Source: Himantopus leucocephalus (taxonomy: Eukaryota; Chordata; Aves; Charadriiformes; Recurvirostridae). Taken from it: 64,000 bases of DNA. The stretch is from the NCBI GenBank assembly GCA_003993805.1, contig RSEF01000003.1, positions 38,342,283 through 38,406,282 on the forward strand, read 5' to 3'. The position numbers were made by a program, and so were the translations under genes. The notes beneath the pieces are model-generated. The model saw only the letters and a list, made by a program, of their open reading frames with translations. It made no database searches and had not been told where the DNA came from. Below are positions 26,401 to 38,900 of the stretch, in pieces; positions within the stretch are counted from its first letter, which is position 1; the number at the start of each line of letters is the position of its first letter.

Positions 26401-29400
26401 GCACAGGTCAAAGCAGTCAGGGATAGGTAGTCCGAAGGATAGGTGGTCCATGGAGTTTTCCAGAAAGGTTCAGTGTTAAGATGACAAATCCCCAGGTATG
26501 TTTTATCAAGAAAGATGTAGTAGCACCTGCCATGGTATTGGAAGAACAGAGATGGAATTGAAATGTTGCTGTTGCATGTTAACTCACCTTTTAACTAACA
26601 AGTTTCCCGTGCACGTGTTTGGAGTAAGTGGAAAGCAGGTGCTGGAGCCATCTTCCATCTGGAATAATCGCTCAAAATAAGCCACAGGATCAATTTTGTC
26701 TTTCCTTATGCCCTCGATTTTGGGTTCAGCTAGCACATCCAGTGATGCTTCTGCCTCCAATGAATTGTACCTGTGTTATTAAGAGTATTGTGAGGTTGTG
26801 TTCTTGCCATGGAAAAGTGTGTGTTGCAGCTGTCTTTTCTGCTCTCCCTATGAGACTTCAACACTTCTCTCAGTTTTCTCCAGCACACCTCCATGTGTGA
26901 AAGCTGAATTTTAAAGAATGCTGTTTTCAGCCATCATAAGGTTGTCATGCATTTTTGTGACTAGATTATCTAGTCTAATTATTTTTTAGACCAAGACACA
27001 AATATTTTGTTGTTCTCAAGAACAAACTCTTATGTTTAGTGTCAATGTTAGAAATAAGGAAAATAATTAGGCACAAGTCGCCAACTCTTCCATCTTTTTC
27101 AAAAGCCTCTTCCTTGTCTTCAGCTAGGGCTCTTCTTTTCTACAGATGAAAAACACCTGTCTTCCCTTATTGCTGGCAGCTTTGCACACCTGGACGTTTG
27201 ACTGGGAACACCTTCCGAAAAGAGATGCTTTGAATGGGTGTTACTCTGTGCAAAGCTACATCTCCCATAGCTGTTACTGCCGTGCTCTTAGATTAAACTA
27301 AACAGTTTGGCGTAACTATTAATCACTTCAATTATTTCCATAATTCCAACTCCAAGGCAGCTTTGTATGTTTAGCTGGCTTAGTCATATCACATGGTCAT
27401 GACTTTCAAGGCATTGTCCAAGGGAGAGAAACAACTTGGAAAAAGCTTACTAGGCCGGAAGGCAGAAGTGTTCCCAGTGACAAGCCCTCCTGGTTGTTTT
27501 GCAGCCCCTGCTTGCCTGCCTGTTGGGTAGCAGCCTCTGTGCCTTGAACTAGAGTGTTTAGGAAAGGACAGGACTTCTTTGGTATATGAAAATCTGATGA
27601 AGAACAGTAGAGGTGTAAAGGCCCAGCTAGCCAGGTCTTTGGTTGTTCTTACGTAAGCCAATCCCCAGAATGCCTCATCTTGAGAACACAGAAAACATCT
27701 CATTGAAACCTTGGACTTAAATCCTCCCCAGAACTGGGCATCCTGCCCAGGTCCCTCCATCCTAAAGTCTCTTACAAAAGGGATAAAGACCATGAATCCA
27801 GAGAGGGCTGGGAGATTACTGGTCCAACAGACACTCGCTATTCTCTACCTGGATATGAAGCCAGTAATGACTTAACCCTACTCACTGGTGTAAAGGTTAG
27901 AGGAAACCCCAACCTTGCACTGCTTTAATGAAACACTTGAAGACAATGAAAAGCAACTCAAAAGACTGCACAAGAAAGATTAATTCTGTGTCAATGAACG
28001 CTTTAACCTGATTCATCCATCAGTCCCACTGTGTGCAAAGTGAGCCCTAATGATGCATCAGTCATTGGCCTGTAACAACTTTATAGCTGGGGTTTTTTTT
28101 CCCTTACAAATCTGTCCCAATTCGCATGTTTCTGAGATTTTAGTTCTAAGGCTTACAGCATGTTGCAGAAATACTGAGAATTATAAAAAATTATAAAACA
28201 ATTTTTCTTTTTCAGGTATCTCCTTAAACTTAAAATTTCACAGACATCATTATTAGTATCTTACAGGCCAGATTTATCTTTTAGATCAATCAGTGAGCAG
28301 CACTTGATTTACAAAGGTGTTTTAGAGACAGATTATTACAGGTTAACTGGCTGAATTCAGAAATTGATGTAGTCCCCTAAAAACTGGTAGAGGTAACAGA
28401 TTCAGTATAAGTCTATCACAAAGCTGTAAGAGGGCTGAGTATGTACATTAACATAAAATTTCTACAGTATGAGCTTGTTTGTCCTAACGTTCACCTTATG
28501 CCTTCTGGTGGCAAATTCAGCTATGAACAACATTATTTCCAGGTGATCTTTTTGATCAGAGAACTGATTGTAGGGGAAGTACATGTGCAAAATGCAGTGG
28601 GGTCAGGGTGCCCCCCTTGTAAGGCCCTACAGAATGGTGGGGCAGCTGAGACCAGTCTTGATTTAATCTTGATTTAATCATCCCAGGGATACACAGAGGT
28701 CTGCTGTTTCACGGAGCAGATGGAAAGACAAAACTGCAAATCGAATGTGAAAGTGAGTGGTGATTCTCACTGTAAATATTTTCTCTTCTGAATTTATGGT
28801 AAATAAGGAGCAGTGGAATAAGAAAATTATGCAGTTCTAGGCAGATACAGATTACAGGCTTTTTAATAGAGGTACTCCTGTGATGCCCAGTGAGCATCAG
28901 TTGGTTACAAAGTGCTTGGTTAGATTTTCACATACCTTCTCTGTTCATCTCCAGGCCTCCACCCCTGCTGAAGGCTGATTTTTTTAGAACTGTATTTAAA
29001 ATATTCCTGAAAGAATTTGCACTTACAAAACCCTTTTGCAACTAGCGGGACCTTTTATAAGGAGAGAGATAATGAACTGCAATTTTTAAAGGTATTTAAG
29101 TGCTTATAGCAATGGAAATTTAATATCTAGATGCTTTTGGAAATCCCTCAAGATGCTTAACTGTGTCTGTAGATGCTTTAATAAATTTGTTCCAAGTGGT
29201 TTGCCTAAGGTGCAGTTAGTCACTGCTAGAAAGTTGAACAGGGAAACTTTCTCTTACTGCTGTAGCCATTAAGCATTTTTACCTTCTTTATGACAAAGCG
29301 ATGGGAAAATATAACAGTTTATAGAATCTGATGGAATAGGGAATAAATAGCAATGAGTTATAAAAGAAAACTGAAGTTCATCTTTTTCTGAGTAGTAGAC

Positions 29401-29899
29401 TTCTCCTGTAAGCTTATGCTTATAACTGTAATGGATGAAGGTAGCCTCCCACTGTTTGTAAAGTCTCTATAATCACCATATGGTTAATCAAAATTACTTG
29501 CTAAATCCTTTCTACGGTGTGGTTGAGAGTCTGTGAAATATTAGGTAGCAGGTCTTTGAGAGAATTTGATCTGCTCAATGCGTTTTGTTAGTAAAAATCA
29601 CATGCTATTATTTCTCTTTTCTGGTTAATCATAGTTCTTGTTGCAAACGTAATATCTGGTTTGAGTATTTAATGTTTCCAAGTTTGCATTAATTTTCTTG
29701 ATATGAGCTCATTTACTTAAAAACACAGGGTGAGTATGAATGCCAGGTGAAATGATTTTTTGTATATTTACAAAAAATAGTGATACAATCCCCACAAGTA
29801 GCTTTCGTCGGTGTAATCTTTTTACCCTGGTTTTCATCATTACTGCATATTCTCAGTTTACTGTTTTTCTCATCAAATGCTTTTGTTTCCACTAACCAG
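17405..29899 (+). other. SMYD3: SMYD3 intron(s), one coding exon not found
   Basis: This region runs from donor GTAATT at 17405 to acceptor AACCAG ending at 29899. One SMYD3 exon of about 111 nt (37 codons, phase 0 at both ends) should lie here, because the flanking exons correspond to human residues up to 234 and from 272. I found no segment matching the expected catalytic-Tyr and CxC..C coding sequence. The 100-N gap at 21324-21423 is the obvious place for it. Other contents are AT-rich non-coding sequence, a purine-rich tract around 24930-25540 and an 11-bp doublet at 28656-28677. The open frames, including 134 codons on the minus strand at 27389-27793, have no recognisable domain. Confidence 0.8.
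21324..21423. other. Assembly gap, 100 N
   Basis: Exactly 100 consecutive Ns, the conventional placeholder for a gap of unknown size. It lies inside the stretch where the missing SMYD3 SET/post-SET exon is expected. Neither flank shows coding similarity to SMYD3. Open frames running through it are meaningless. Confidence 0.99.
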
Positions 29900-29987
29900 G
29901 ATGCTGAGAAATTGGCTGGTGAAGAGCATGCCTGGAAAGAAGTCAAAGATGCTGTAAATGAAGTGAGATATCCAAAATCAAAAGAAG
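29900..29987 (+). CDS. SMYD3: SMYD3 coding exon, start of C-terminal domain (about human residues 272-301)
   Basis: This 88-nt exon encodes 29 codons plus one base. It starts DAEKLAGEEHAWKEVKDAV, matching human DADMLTGDEQVWKEVQESL, and ends KSKE with a split Glu codon completed by the next exon. It follows the post-SET region and begins the helical TPR-like C-terminal domain. Length and phase equal human 272-301, with no indel, although the second half (NEVRYPKSKEE against KKIEELKAHWK) is divergent. The acceptor is AACCAG at 29899. The donor is GTATCCTTT at 29988, a U12-type consensus, which fixes the exon end at 29987. Phase 0 at the start agrees with a missing 37-codon exon upstream. Confidence 0.94.
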
Positions 29988-32900
29988 GTATCCTTTCCAT
30001 GACAGGCTACAGTCTGTCATTCAGTTGTGAAAACAATCCAGAGAGCCACTTAGTAAGCAGTTCATATTTTGAGTTTTATTTTCTAAAGGTTTACATTTTT
30101 ATGTTGTTTTAAAATGTATATTTAATTGATTTTATGTTTGAACCATGTCATATTGTTAATTGTATTAATAATAATAGAGTCTCTGATTACTTGGGCTGGA
30201 ACTGCTTCATGGCAGGGATGGTAGGTACCTAGGATGCGAAGGGATATTTTGGCTCAGGTGTAGACTTCTGCCATCACAGCCCGCCACTTCATATAAATCC
30301 ACTTCTAAATGAAATACAGCTTAATCTGACACATTGTTAAATTCTTTGTCCCATTACTCCCATTATGAATATTTCCAGGTTCTCATTCTTTGCACAGCAA
30401 GGAAAAAGGACATAATCACAGTCAGGTTCACTGCAAACACTATAAAATCATTATAATAAGTTATAATAACAATAATAGATAATTAAGAAAATTGAAAGAG
30501 ATGATCTTGCACTAATAAACAGAACTGGACCCTAATGGCTATCATGTAGATATTCAATCCAATTAAAAAAAACTAGTGAACAGCAAAACCCAAGAAAAGA
30601 TGAGCAGAAGAGATGTGGAGATTTTTTCTAGAAGAGTATGAGTATATTCATCCCTCTGTCATCTTAGTCTATTCAGTGGAATTTCACTGTGAATTTAGCC
30701 TATTGCAGCAAGGTGCCTTACCATTTTCAGAAACATGGGCTTTCTCTGGAGCTAGAAAGAATTAAATCTTCCAGTACTCCGTTTCAGCAGCATAAAAAAC
30801 AAGTTTGCATAGTTATATTCCAGGCTCGAAACAAGTAATCACAATTTTTCCTGTAACGACAACAAAAAAAACCCACCACAACTGAGTTTCTTTCTAAGCC
30901 AGAGAGATTAATTTGTTAGCAAGAGGGAAACACTCATCTAACTTTAATCTTCATATAGTTTCTAGTCTGCCTTAAGTTCCTATGCAGTCACTGGATTGAG
31001 ACAGACAATACTGAAATAGATTTTCAGGCATTCAGTTATACTTCAGGGCCCATGTCTTAACATGAAAGTTAAATTAGAGATGTGCAACATGCAGTTGCAA
31101 TCATTTTCATACCGGAAGTATGGAGGCAGTCCTATTTAAAGTTCCTATATTTAATTGCAGGAGAAATTGCACCTACTGAATTTTGCTAGGGTCTTTAATT
31201 AAGATTACTGATTTTAACTGATATTTAAAAATTAGTCAAACACATTGTAGTAAAAGGTATCAGGACTTGTTGAAAAAAATATGTTTGCGTTGTCCATTCA
31301 ACTTCTGTTCTCAGACATGGGCTATTTGAAATGTGTCATCTTTCCTTCCATTGCACCACAATAGCAGTGCTAACTGGCAACCAGTGGCGAGTGCGGTACC
31401 TGAAGAGAGGGCTTGATGTTTGTCTGCTTGCCAAGAATGAATAGAAGCCTTTGCTTGCTGACTGAGGCACATAGTCATTAGTTTCTGCAAGTGTAATTTT
31501 TTAGCAAATTAAACCAACAATTTCTACAGATGAGGAAGTTAGTGACTTCCAAAACCTGAGCTACTGATTATAACTGATAGAGTGTTGTAATGCAAAATCT
31601 GCAGTTACAGAACTTGAAACAATAAGGGGGGGTGAACTGTCTCAGGCCCAAATTCCAGTTTAAGCATACAAAGTGAGATGCTAAAGCCAAATGCAAGGGG
31701 ATTATTGTGGAGAAAAAGGATTCCTTGGCACCTCAGGCCACACAACAGTAGCAGAGCTGCTTGAGGGCTGCTCCTCTGTTCTTGGGCAGATACAGGACAG
31801 ACAGCTTCCCTTTTGCCCTGTTGCAGCTGATAGCGGGTTTTCCAGTTTGCGGTTTATGTACCTGAAAATTTGGTCCCAACGGGTTTTGCGATACAGCACA
31901 TCTGCTATTACATGCTAGTCAGTGAACAAAGCAGTATAATGAGAAGTAAAAGCAGACAAATACTATGCATCAGCTAAAATGGTAATCTTTCAAGAATGTC
32001 AGTGCTTTGTACTTTCTACAAAAATTGTATCAAGTGGAAATAATATCCCTCATTCTTCTGTTTGTCTGTCCTTAATCAGTTGTAAAGAATACATGGATGT
32101 TTGCCAGAGATATAAAGGTTAAGGTGCAATTTTATAATAACACATTCCTTCCCTTATATGGTTCTTTCAATCCAAGGGCATGAGAGCAATTCACAAATAA
32201 TTAGTTTAGCCTTGTAACAACCATGGTATAAATCCTGGACCAGCTACATAGTGGTCACATTCATAAATTTTAAGTATGTAAATATTCCCGTGTTCAGGAA
32301 TTACTAATTACATCATCACAGGGTTGTCATTGTACACTTAAATCCATTGCTGAATTGGGGTGAACAGTATTTTCAGTAATGTCATGAAGACAACTGCTGA
32401 ACTTCCTTGAGCTGATTGTATGGAAAGGACTGTGATGCAAACAATGTTATTACTCTCTTACTATAAGTCTATTTCTTTTTTATTATTTGATTTTTTCTTA
32501 CTGGTGTGTATGGTATCTTTTTGGTGTTTAGACTGCTTGCATTCTCGGGCTCCCATAAAGTTCCAGATGACAGTACTCATTTAAAATCTGTGTGTATTGG
32601 TATTCAGCTTAGGAGTGGTCAGAGAGAGAAGAATCTGGTCCAGAGAGAAGTCAAACCAATGTAGAATGTAATGAAAATAAGTGATTTGTGGTAAGGAATA
32701 TCCAACTAAAATGAATGCAAGCCCCAGCTTACTTCTCTTCCAAACACACAAAAAATCTTCTTGTAGCATTGGAGGTAAAAATCTTCTTTACTGACAAGAT
32801 CCTTAATCCTGAATTACAGTCAGACATCAGCACTGCGATGCTTTTCTTTCTCATGCGTGAAACGTGCAACTGTACATGGAAAAAAAACCAATGCTCTTTA

Positions 32901-33443
32901 CAACTGTTTTAAGGAGAAAGAAAAATAATTAATTGCAAGAAAAGGTTCTAATTTCATGAGAATTCTAAAACAAATCTTGGCCATCTTAAAAGTATGTGTC
33001 ATTATTTTAAAATATAAAAAATTAAACTTTTTTTTAGCTGCTGAGACATTTTGTTAAGACATGTTTCCATTGGTTATTGCCCTTGGGTGTAAGGTTTGGA
33101 GAAGTATCTTAAGTCAATAATAATGTTTCAGCTGCTAAATAAAAAGTACTTGAATTTTAGTTTGTTATGTATTAAAATATCCTTTCATTTTCTCATTTTT
33201 CTTTTACCCTTTACTGCTGAAATACTGCCTTATTTAGAAATTGTTTTGCTAAATGTAAGCAAAGCATAGTTACCTAAGCTACCACTTCTGAGTTCAAGTA
33301 TGTTTTCAAGAATTGAAGCAGAGTCTGGAATGATGGCAGCTTTTTTATCTTTGTGCCCTGTAGCTCTTACTCCTTGCTAACAACATTTAGAACTTGTATT
33401 TTTGTTTGATTAAAGATATTTCTTTAACTAAGTCTAATAACAG
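29988..33443 (+). other. SMYD3: SMYD3 intron with U12-type (minor spliceosome) signals, phase 1
   Basis: A 3456-bp GT-AG intron. The donor GTATCCTTT at 29988-29996 equals the U12 consensus RTATCCTTT. The sequence TTCTTTAAC at 33420-33428 differs from the U12 branch consensus TTCCTTAAC at one base, and its adenosines at 33426-33427 lie 17-18 nt before the exon. The 3' end (AAGTCTAATAACAG) lacks the polypyrimidine tract that U2 introns need. Phase 1 is also common among U12 introns. The motifs are seen directly; minor-spliceosome processing is inferred. The rest of the intron shows no recognisable repeat or gene. Confidence 0.88.
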
Positions 33444-33618
33444 AGTGGGAGCAGGTTCTGGCAAGATGCCAGAATCTCTTGAGCAGCAATATGGGTCGTC
33501 TTCCAGACACAAATATCTATCACCTGAAAATGCTTGACTGTGCCATGGATGCCTGTATTAACCTTGAATCCTGGGAAGAAGCTTTGTATTATGGCAGCAG
33601 GACTCTGGGACCATACAG
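33444..33618 (+). CDS. SMYD3: SMYD3 coding exon, C-terminal TPR-like domain (about human residues 301-359)
   Basis: This 175-nt exon starts with AG (completing a Glu codon) and then encodes 57 residues, ending in two bases of an Arg codon. It begins WEQVLARCQNLLSSN, continues RLPDTNIYHLKMLDCAMDAC and ends WEEALYYGSRTLGPY. Human SMYD3 has WEQVLAMCQAIISSN, RLPDINIYQLKVLDCAMDAC and LEEALFYGTRTMEPY, the same length without gaps. The paired helices form part of the TPR-like C-terminal domain that closes over the substrate cleft; known partners such as HSP90 bind this region. The donor CAG/GTAAGAG at 33619 is a strong U2 site, and the upstream intron is U12-like. The next exon (human IFFPGSHPVRG...) was not found in the window. 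Confidence 0.97.
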
Positions 33619-35870
33619 GTAAGAGATGTAATTGGTGCAACTGTTTCCAAAGGTGGGGGGAGAGGGGACTGTCTCATTAAAAGCAAGAATTGTGTTTCAT
33701 CTAGATGCTTCTTGCTGTTTTTATTTCTTGCTGTACATCTTGCCTTGCTTTCCAGCTCAATGGATGAGGCAGCACTCCCATTCTGCTTCCACACTCAGGC
33801 TGAGAGCAAATTATAATAGGAACTATAATAATAACTGCTGATTAGCTGCTCACTATTTCGTGTGTTCAGATGCTGCCCCATCCCTGATCAGAAGCTGACT
33901 TTCTGGTTCAGACTCCACTGCCATGAGGTTATCAGTGTTTTACGCTGAGCTAGGTCAAGATTGAGTGGCAGGTAGCTAGCTGAAAGAATGTATATTCTTT
34001 GTATAATCTATACATAGAGTTTACAGAAAATAAAAAAAAATCTTTCAAAGTGCAGTTTCAACTGGAAATGAAAAAGGGAAGGGGCTGAGGTGGTGAAGCA
34101 CTTGCCGTTCTTCTCTCTGTCAGTACTTGCTCCTATGCTGTACTGGGAGAGTTTCTGAGTCTGATGACCTCTTATTGATAAGGAAGGATGCTCTAGGAGA
34201 TCCTACTTCATTTGGTAGGTCTTGAAACTGATTGGAGCCTATAGCTGTAATGCAGCTGTGGTCATCTAGTGGAGAAAGAGCAGGTGCTGTCTACTTTGGT
34301 CTGCGTTCTAAAAGCTGTGTGACTCAAGCCTTTCAATTCTGGATATTTGCATTGTTTGTAACCACCTGTAAACCTGTGCTGAATGTCCAGATACAATGTT
34401 ATTCATGCATGAGTGTTCATTCTTGGTAAGGTATTTTTTAGAGCACCTACTTCTTCTCTGTTGGTTCTTCTGCATCATATGATGTTCCAGTACATAGTGT
34501 GATGTTGAGAAGTGTGAGGGTCATGCTAGCGCTGAGCAATATGTGCTGCTGTGAAAATGGACATCTCGGATTTTACATGTTATCCCTAATCAAACCACAG
34601 TGCCATCAGGATTCAGCATTTTGCCTGAGGAAATTTCATCTGGCAGCCTATTTCTGAATAAAACTCTGGGCTTTACTTGAGAAACAACATGGCGCTTCAG
34701 AACTTTCACCATAATTAACAAGAAATCTGCATAAGCTGTGGTACACCAGAGCTGTAGAGAAGCTCGGTGTTCATATGGCTATTACTTCTCATAGAGGAGG
34801 GCATCAGTGCCTACAAATTCTCACATTTCTTCAGGGTGAAAGTCATGTCATGTGTGTCCCACTTAACCTTTCAAACAGGGCTTATGTAGTACTGCAGCAG
34901 TACCTGCTTCCTGCCAGCCTTCTACTGTGTGGCACGCTCCAGATGAGTAGAGTAGTCTGCCTGTTTTAATGTTCCCTTATTAAATAAATTTAAAAAAAAA
35001 CCCTCTCACATGGTTTTTTTTATTATTATTTTAGAACTTGTTAACTCAGTTCTTCACAACTGACAATGTAGGATTTTTCTACAGACATTTCCAAGAGCAG
35101 AGATTACAGTGAGACTGAGCGCAATTTTACCAGATAATTTAATAAAGCTTTCTCTGTTTTGCTGACTGAATTGTACTGTAGTTTTTAAGCTGTTTAATGC
35201 AGGAGTTTGGACATGAAGGAGAGGGTTTGACTGTGCATTCAATTAGTATCTCTTAAGGAACGCTATTTACGTAAGATAGTTGACTTTTTTAGCACCTTGA
35301 AGGGCTTTTCCTTGTTCTCTTCTCATCCAAAAGCATTATTTAAAAGAGATTTTCAGTTGTTGTTCTTTCTTTATACCTTTAAGTCATCACTAGAAGCTTT
35401 GACACACCTGAAACAAAATCCTCAGTTTCTCATTACAACAAATTGTGCCCTAAGCAGCAGGAGAGCAAATCCTAGGAAATCTTTTGGGATGCATTGAATT
35501 TCTCCTGTTGAATCAATCTACTGCTTGGCTGCTCCTGCAGTTCCATTATAGCTATCTATTTTCCTTTCCTCAGCTCTGGAAAAAGTATTCATACAGCTCT
35601 CCACAGGGAATCACCTGAGAATTCATGCAGTCCATATAAATAGGAAATCATTATTACAACTTTAAAGGCTCTGGAGATTTGGTCAAAAACAATTTTAATT
35701 TCAGGTAATGTGTTTATTGTGCATTTTCCATTTCTTTAGCAGCAGGATTAATTTTCAGTGCTGTGTGACACATTGTATGGTTATATATGTTTTCATTGTG
35801 ATGGTTGCTGACGTTTTCAGAATCATCCACTTCATGTAACTGGCGGAAACGGATGGTTAAACTACACAAA

Positions 35871-35960
35871 ACTGATTTGTCATACTGAATACTGACCTCT
35901 GTGTTTTAGCTAGTGACTGATTTGTCATACTGAATACTGACCTCTGTGTTTTAGGTAGTG
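35871..35960. repeat. 45-bp tandem duplication
   Basis: Two copies of a 45-bp unit, 35871-35915 and 35916-35960, with one difference (TTTTAGC versus TTTTAGG). There is no N at the junction, so unlike the single-N duplications this one is likely to be real and recent. Confidence 0.88.
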
Positions 35961-38900
35961 ACAATAACCTATGAGGAACATTGGTTAGGACCTCTCAAAT
36001 ATTTTTAGAACTTCCAAAAGAAGGGGAGAGATGGCGGCTGCCGAGATGAAAAGCTGCCTTCTCCTTTTGTGCCGAACTATAACTGGCCTTTATTTGTTAA
36101 AACCTGCAACATGTGCTTTCACTGAATAGCCTAAGCCAAATGTATCTACACGGCTTTTCTTGTAAATGTCACAGTAATAGTCTGTCTGTCCAAGAGCTTT
36201 AACAAAAGTTAAGACATTTGCCTAAGTGAAAGCTGCCCCGCATCATAGTCAGCACTCAGCAGCTTGCAAAAATAAACTTCCTTTCAAAAATCCTCATGAG
36301 CCTTAACCACAGAATAACAGAATACCAGCAAGAGGTGTTACATGGGTTTGTCGTGTCTCAGTTAGCACATTCACACTCTGGGCTGACGGCTGTTCGTGAA
36401 GAATCAAATTCAGAGATACTGAGTAAAGCAGACTTCCCTTAGGTTACCTCTGAGGAAGGACCCCAGCGTTTAGCCCTTAAATTGCAGAGAAGGCACACGT
36501 ATTCTGGGGATTGGGTTGGGGTTTTCTTTTCCCTTCTCTCAAGTATTCAGTGCTTACAATGCAGACAAAGAGTGGAAGTATGCGTCTCATAAAACTCTGC
36601 TAGTTGTCCTCAGCTATTGTGACAAGAGTAATAGGAGGAAAAGAAGTAGCTAAGTGACACCATGGGCCTACTGGATTTAGGAAGCAGAAGGGACTGGTTA
36701 AAGCTCTGTCGCCTTTCTGGGCTCCTGTGACATCAGGTCTGGTCAAATTCTCATACTGAGAGGGCAAACGTTCATCTGTTTCTGTTCTGCACTGCTCATA
36801 ATAACATGCTGAGCTTAAAGCTAATGTATAAATCTCACTGATTTTCAGATGGGCTATTTTAATTAAAAATCCTTCATCTCCAATGCTGCAGCGTTAGGAG
36901 TTACTGGAGGGCTCCAATGTTAACAAGAGGAAATTCCCTCTTTTCATCCCATATAGAGGTGTTGTGCAGAACTGCTGTTCTGTTTCTTCCCCTGGCAGCC
37001 TTGAATGTCCTTCCCCCTCGATCCTCCCTCTGCTGAGTCAGCACCAATACAGCACTTGTGCTGATGTGGCCATTCTGCTTCTGGAGTGGGAGGGAGATGG
37101 GTAGGTGCGAGCATCCCATATTTGTGTTAGACATGCATCATTTGTCTGCTCTTCTCACTCCTCCTATCCCTTCCAGTGACGTTTTGTAGTATCCCATTAC
37201 TTCACCTTTCATCAGTGACTGAGGTCTTTTAGGGAACAGAGAAAACGATCCCAGTCAACACAATTTTTGATTGTTTTGCAAATGGCTGGGTTTAAGAACA
37301 GTGGCTGGGATGTTCTTCTTGTTGAGTATATTCTGAGAACATGCTTGAATTTTCATTGTGTGAACGAAATGTCAGCCAGGAATTTTTTATTTAGAATTCT
37401 AATTCAATAGATATGATGGACTGTAGTCTCTAAGTATGTGAACTTCAATCAAAAGGCACATTAAAAATTGATGGTTGCTATAGTATCTTTTCCATGAGTC
37501 ATGATCTTGCAAAAAAGCCAAAAATAGCTGTAGAACCTACTCTTCTTGGAAAAGACTCTGAACCTATTTTCTTTTCATCCAAAAGGCTCTCCAATAAAGA
37601 GTCTGATTTTCTGTTGGTCTGATTTCTGCCCCCTTTCAAATGTGTTTTACAAAAAAATCCTGTTCTTAAAGATATGTGTTTTGTAATCCACTCATGATAT
37701 ATGCAATGACTGGAAATAAATTAAAATTTTTCATCTTTACCTATGACCAAATATATGTGGTTCTTTACTGAGTTCAGCAGACTCCTGAGTACTGGCTAGT
37801 TCTGAGGCACTTGACTTGAATTGTCAAAGTTAGAGTACTTAGCAAACTCCAAAAAAAAGTGAACTGCAGTGATAAATTGGACCACTGGGGGATGCTAGTG
37901 CTTAAGGGTTAAAGTCTGGATTCAGCTCCAATCGGCACCCTGGTTGTGGGAGGTCCCCTGGGGACTTGTGCGTGGCTGGCAGATTTCTGAACCTACAGAT
38001 AGTAGTAATTCAGTGACCAAAGTTCAGTGTCTTAATCATAAAACATCTGTAGTAAACATTAATCTTACCTCTGGGATGACCTGAGAGGGAGACGAAAAGG
38101 TGAAGGTGGAGAAAGCAATTCAAAAAAAGAATGAAACAAAGAACAGAAAGAATAAAATCTACCTTGCTCACTTTTCTGAGGTTTTAGAAAATGGCCACTG
38201 GCATTTATCTCTCTACTGTTTAGGGCAAAATGCGGGGAAAGAAGAGAAAAAAAATCTTACCAAAGGACTGTAAGAGATTAAAAAAGTTCATCTTATGGGA
38301 AGATCTGAATAGCTGGGGTATCCTTTCATTCAGTTGTCTAAACAAAAACATGTGAATTAAGATTTAGGAATTGATTTTTGGTTCATGAATGGTTCCATTG
38401 ATTTGTCATCTAGAGATGGTAAGATAGCAGTCCCAAGTAAACATCAGAGGTTTGTGAAAAGAAGAACGAGGTACGTTTCCTAAAGAAGCAGGCTGTGTCT
38501 GTGCAAATGTGCAAGCCTGGGAGCATCACCGCTCATTGGAATCTCAGGGAGCTGTTGCTATAATGTGAGTGAAGAGCACCAGGCAGCCTTGGTGCACCTT
38601 CAATGTACGGAAATCAACAGGACAAGAGCTTGATAGTGACCAACTGCTAAAGTAGGTGGAAACAGAGGACAGGACCAAGATCACCTCTCCACTTTCCTCC
38701 CAGGGATCACTCTTCACTGCTTGTGTTTGGTGAGTTATATGAGATTAGCTGACAGTATTAGCATAAATCAGTGGAGGCCAGGCCATCTTTATAAACCACC
38801 GCAGCTCATGAAGCAGGTAGAAATCCTCATGAGAGACTGTTGATCTTATATTTGTAGTCTAAAAAAACCATTCTTCACTTGAACATGTGTCTCCTAGTGT

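Noticed and set aside
27389..27793. 134-codon open frame on the minus strand.
   Set aside because: No recognisable domain and no splice or promoter context; such lengths arise by chance in moderately GC-rich intron.
27830..27868. Possible start of the missing SMYD3 exon: after CAACAG the frame reads TLAILYLDMKPVMT, resembling LTICYLDML.
   Set aside because: It has a wrong start phase, runs into a stop after 14 codons and lacks the following charged and CxC..C sequence. Probably coincidence.
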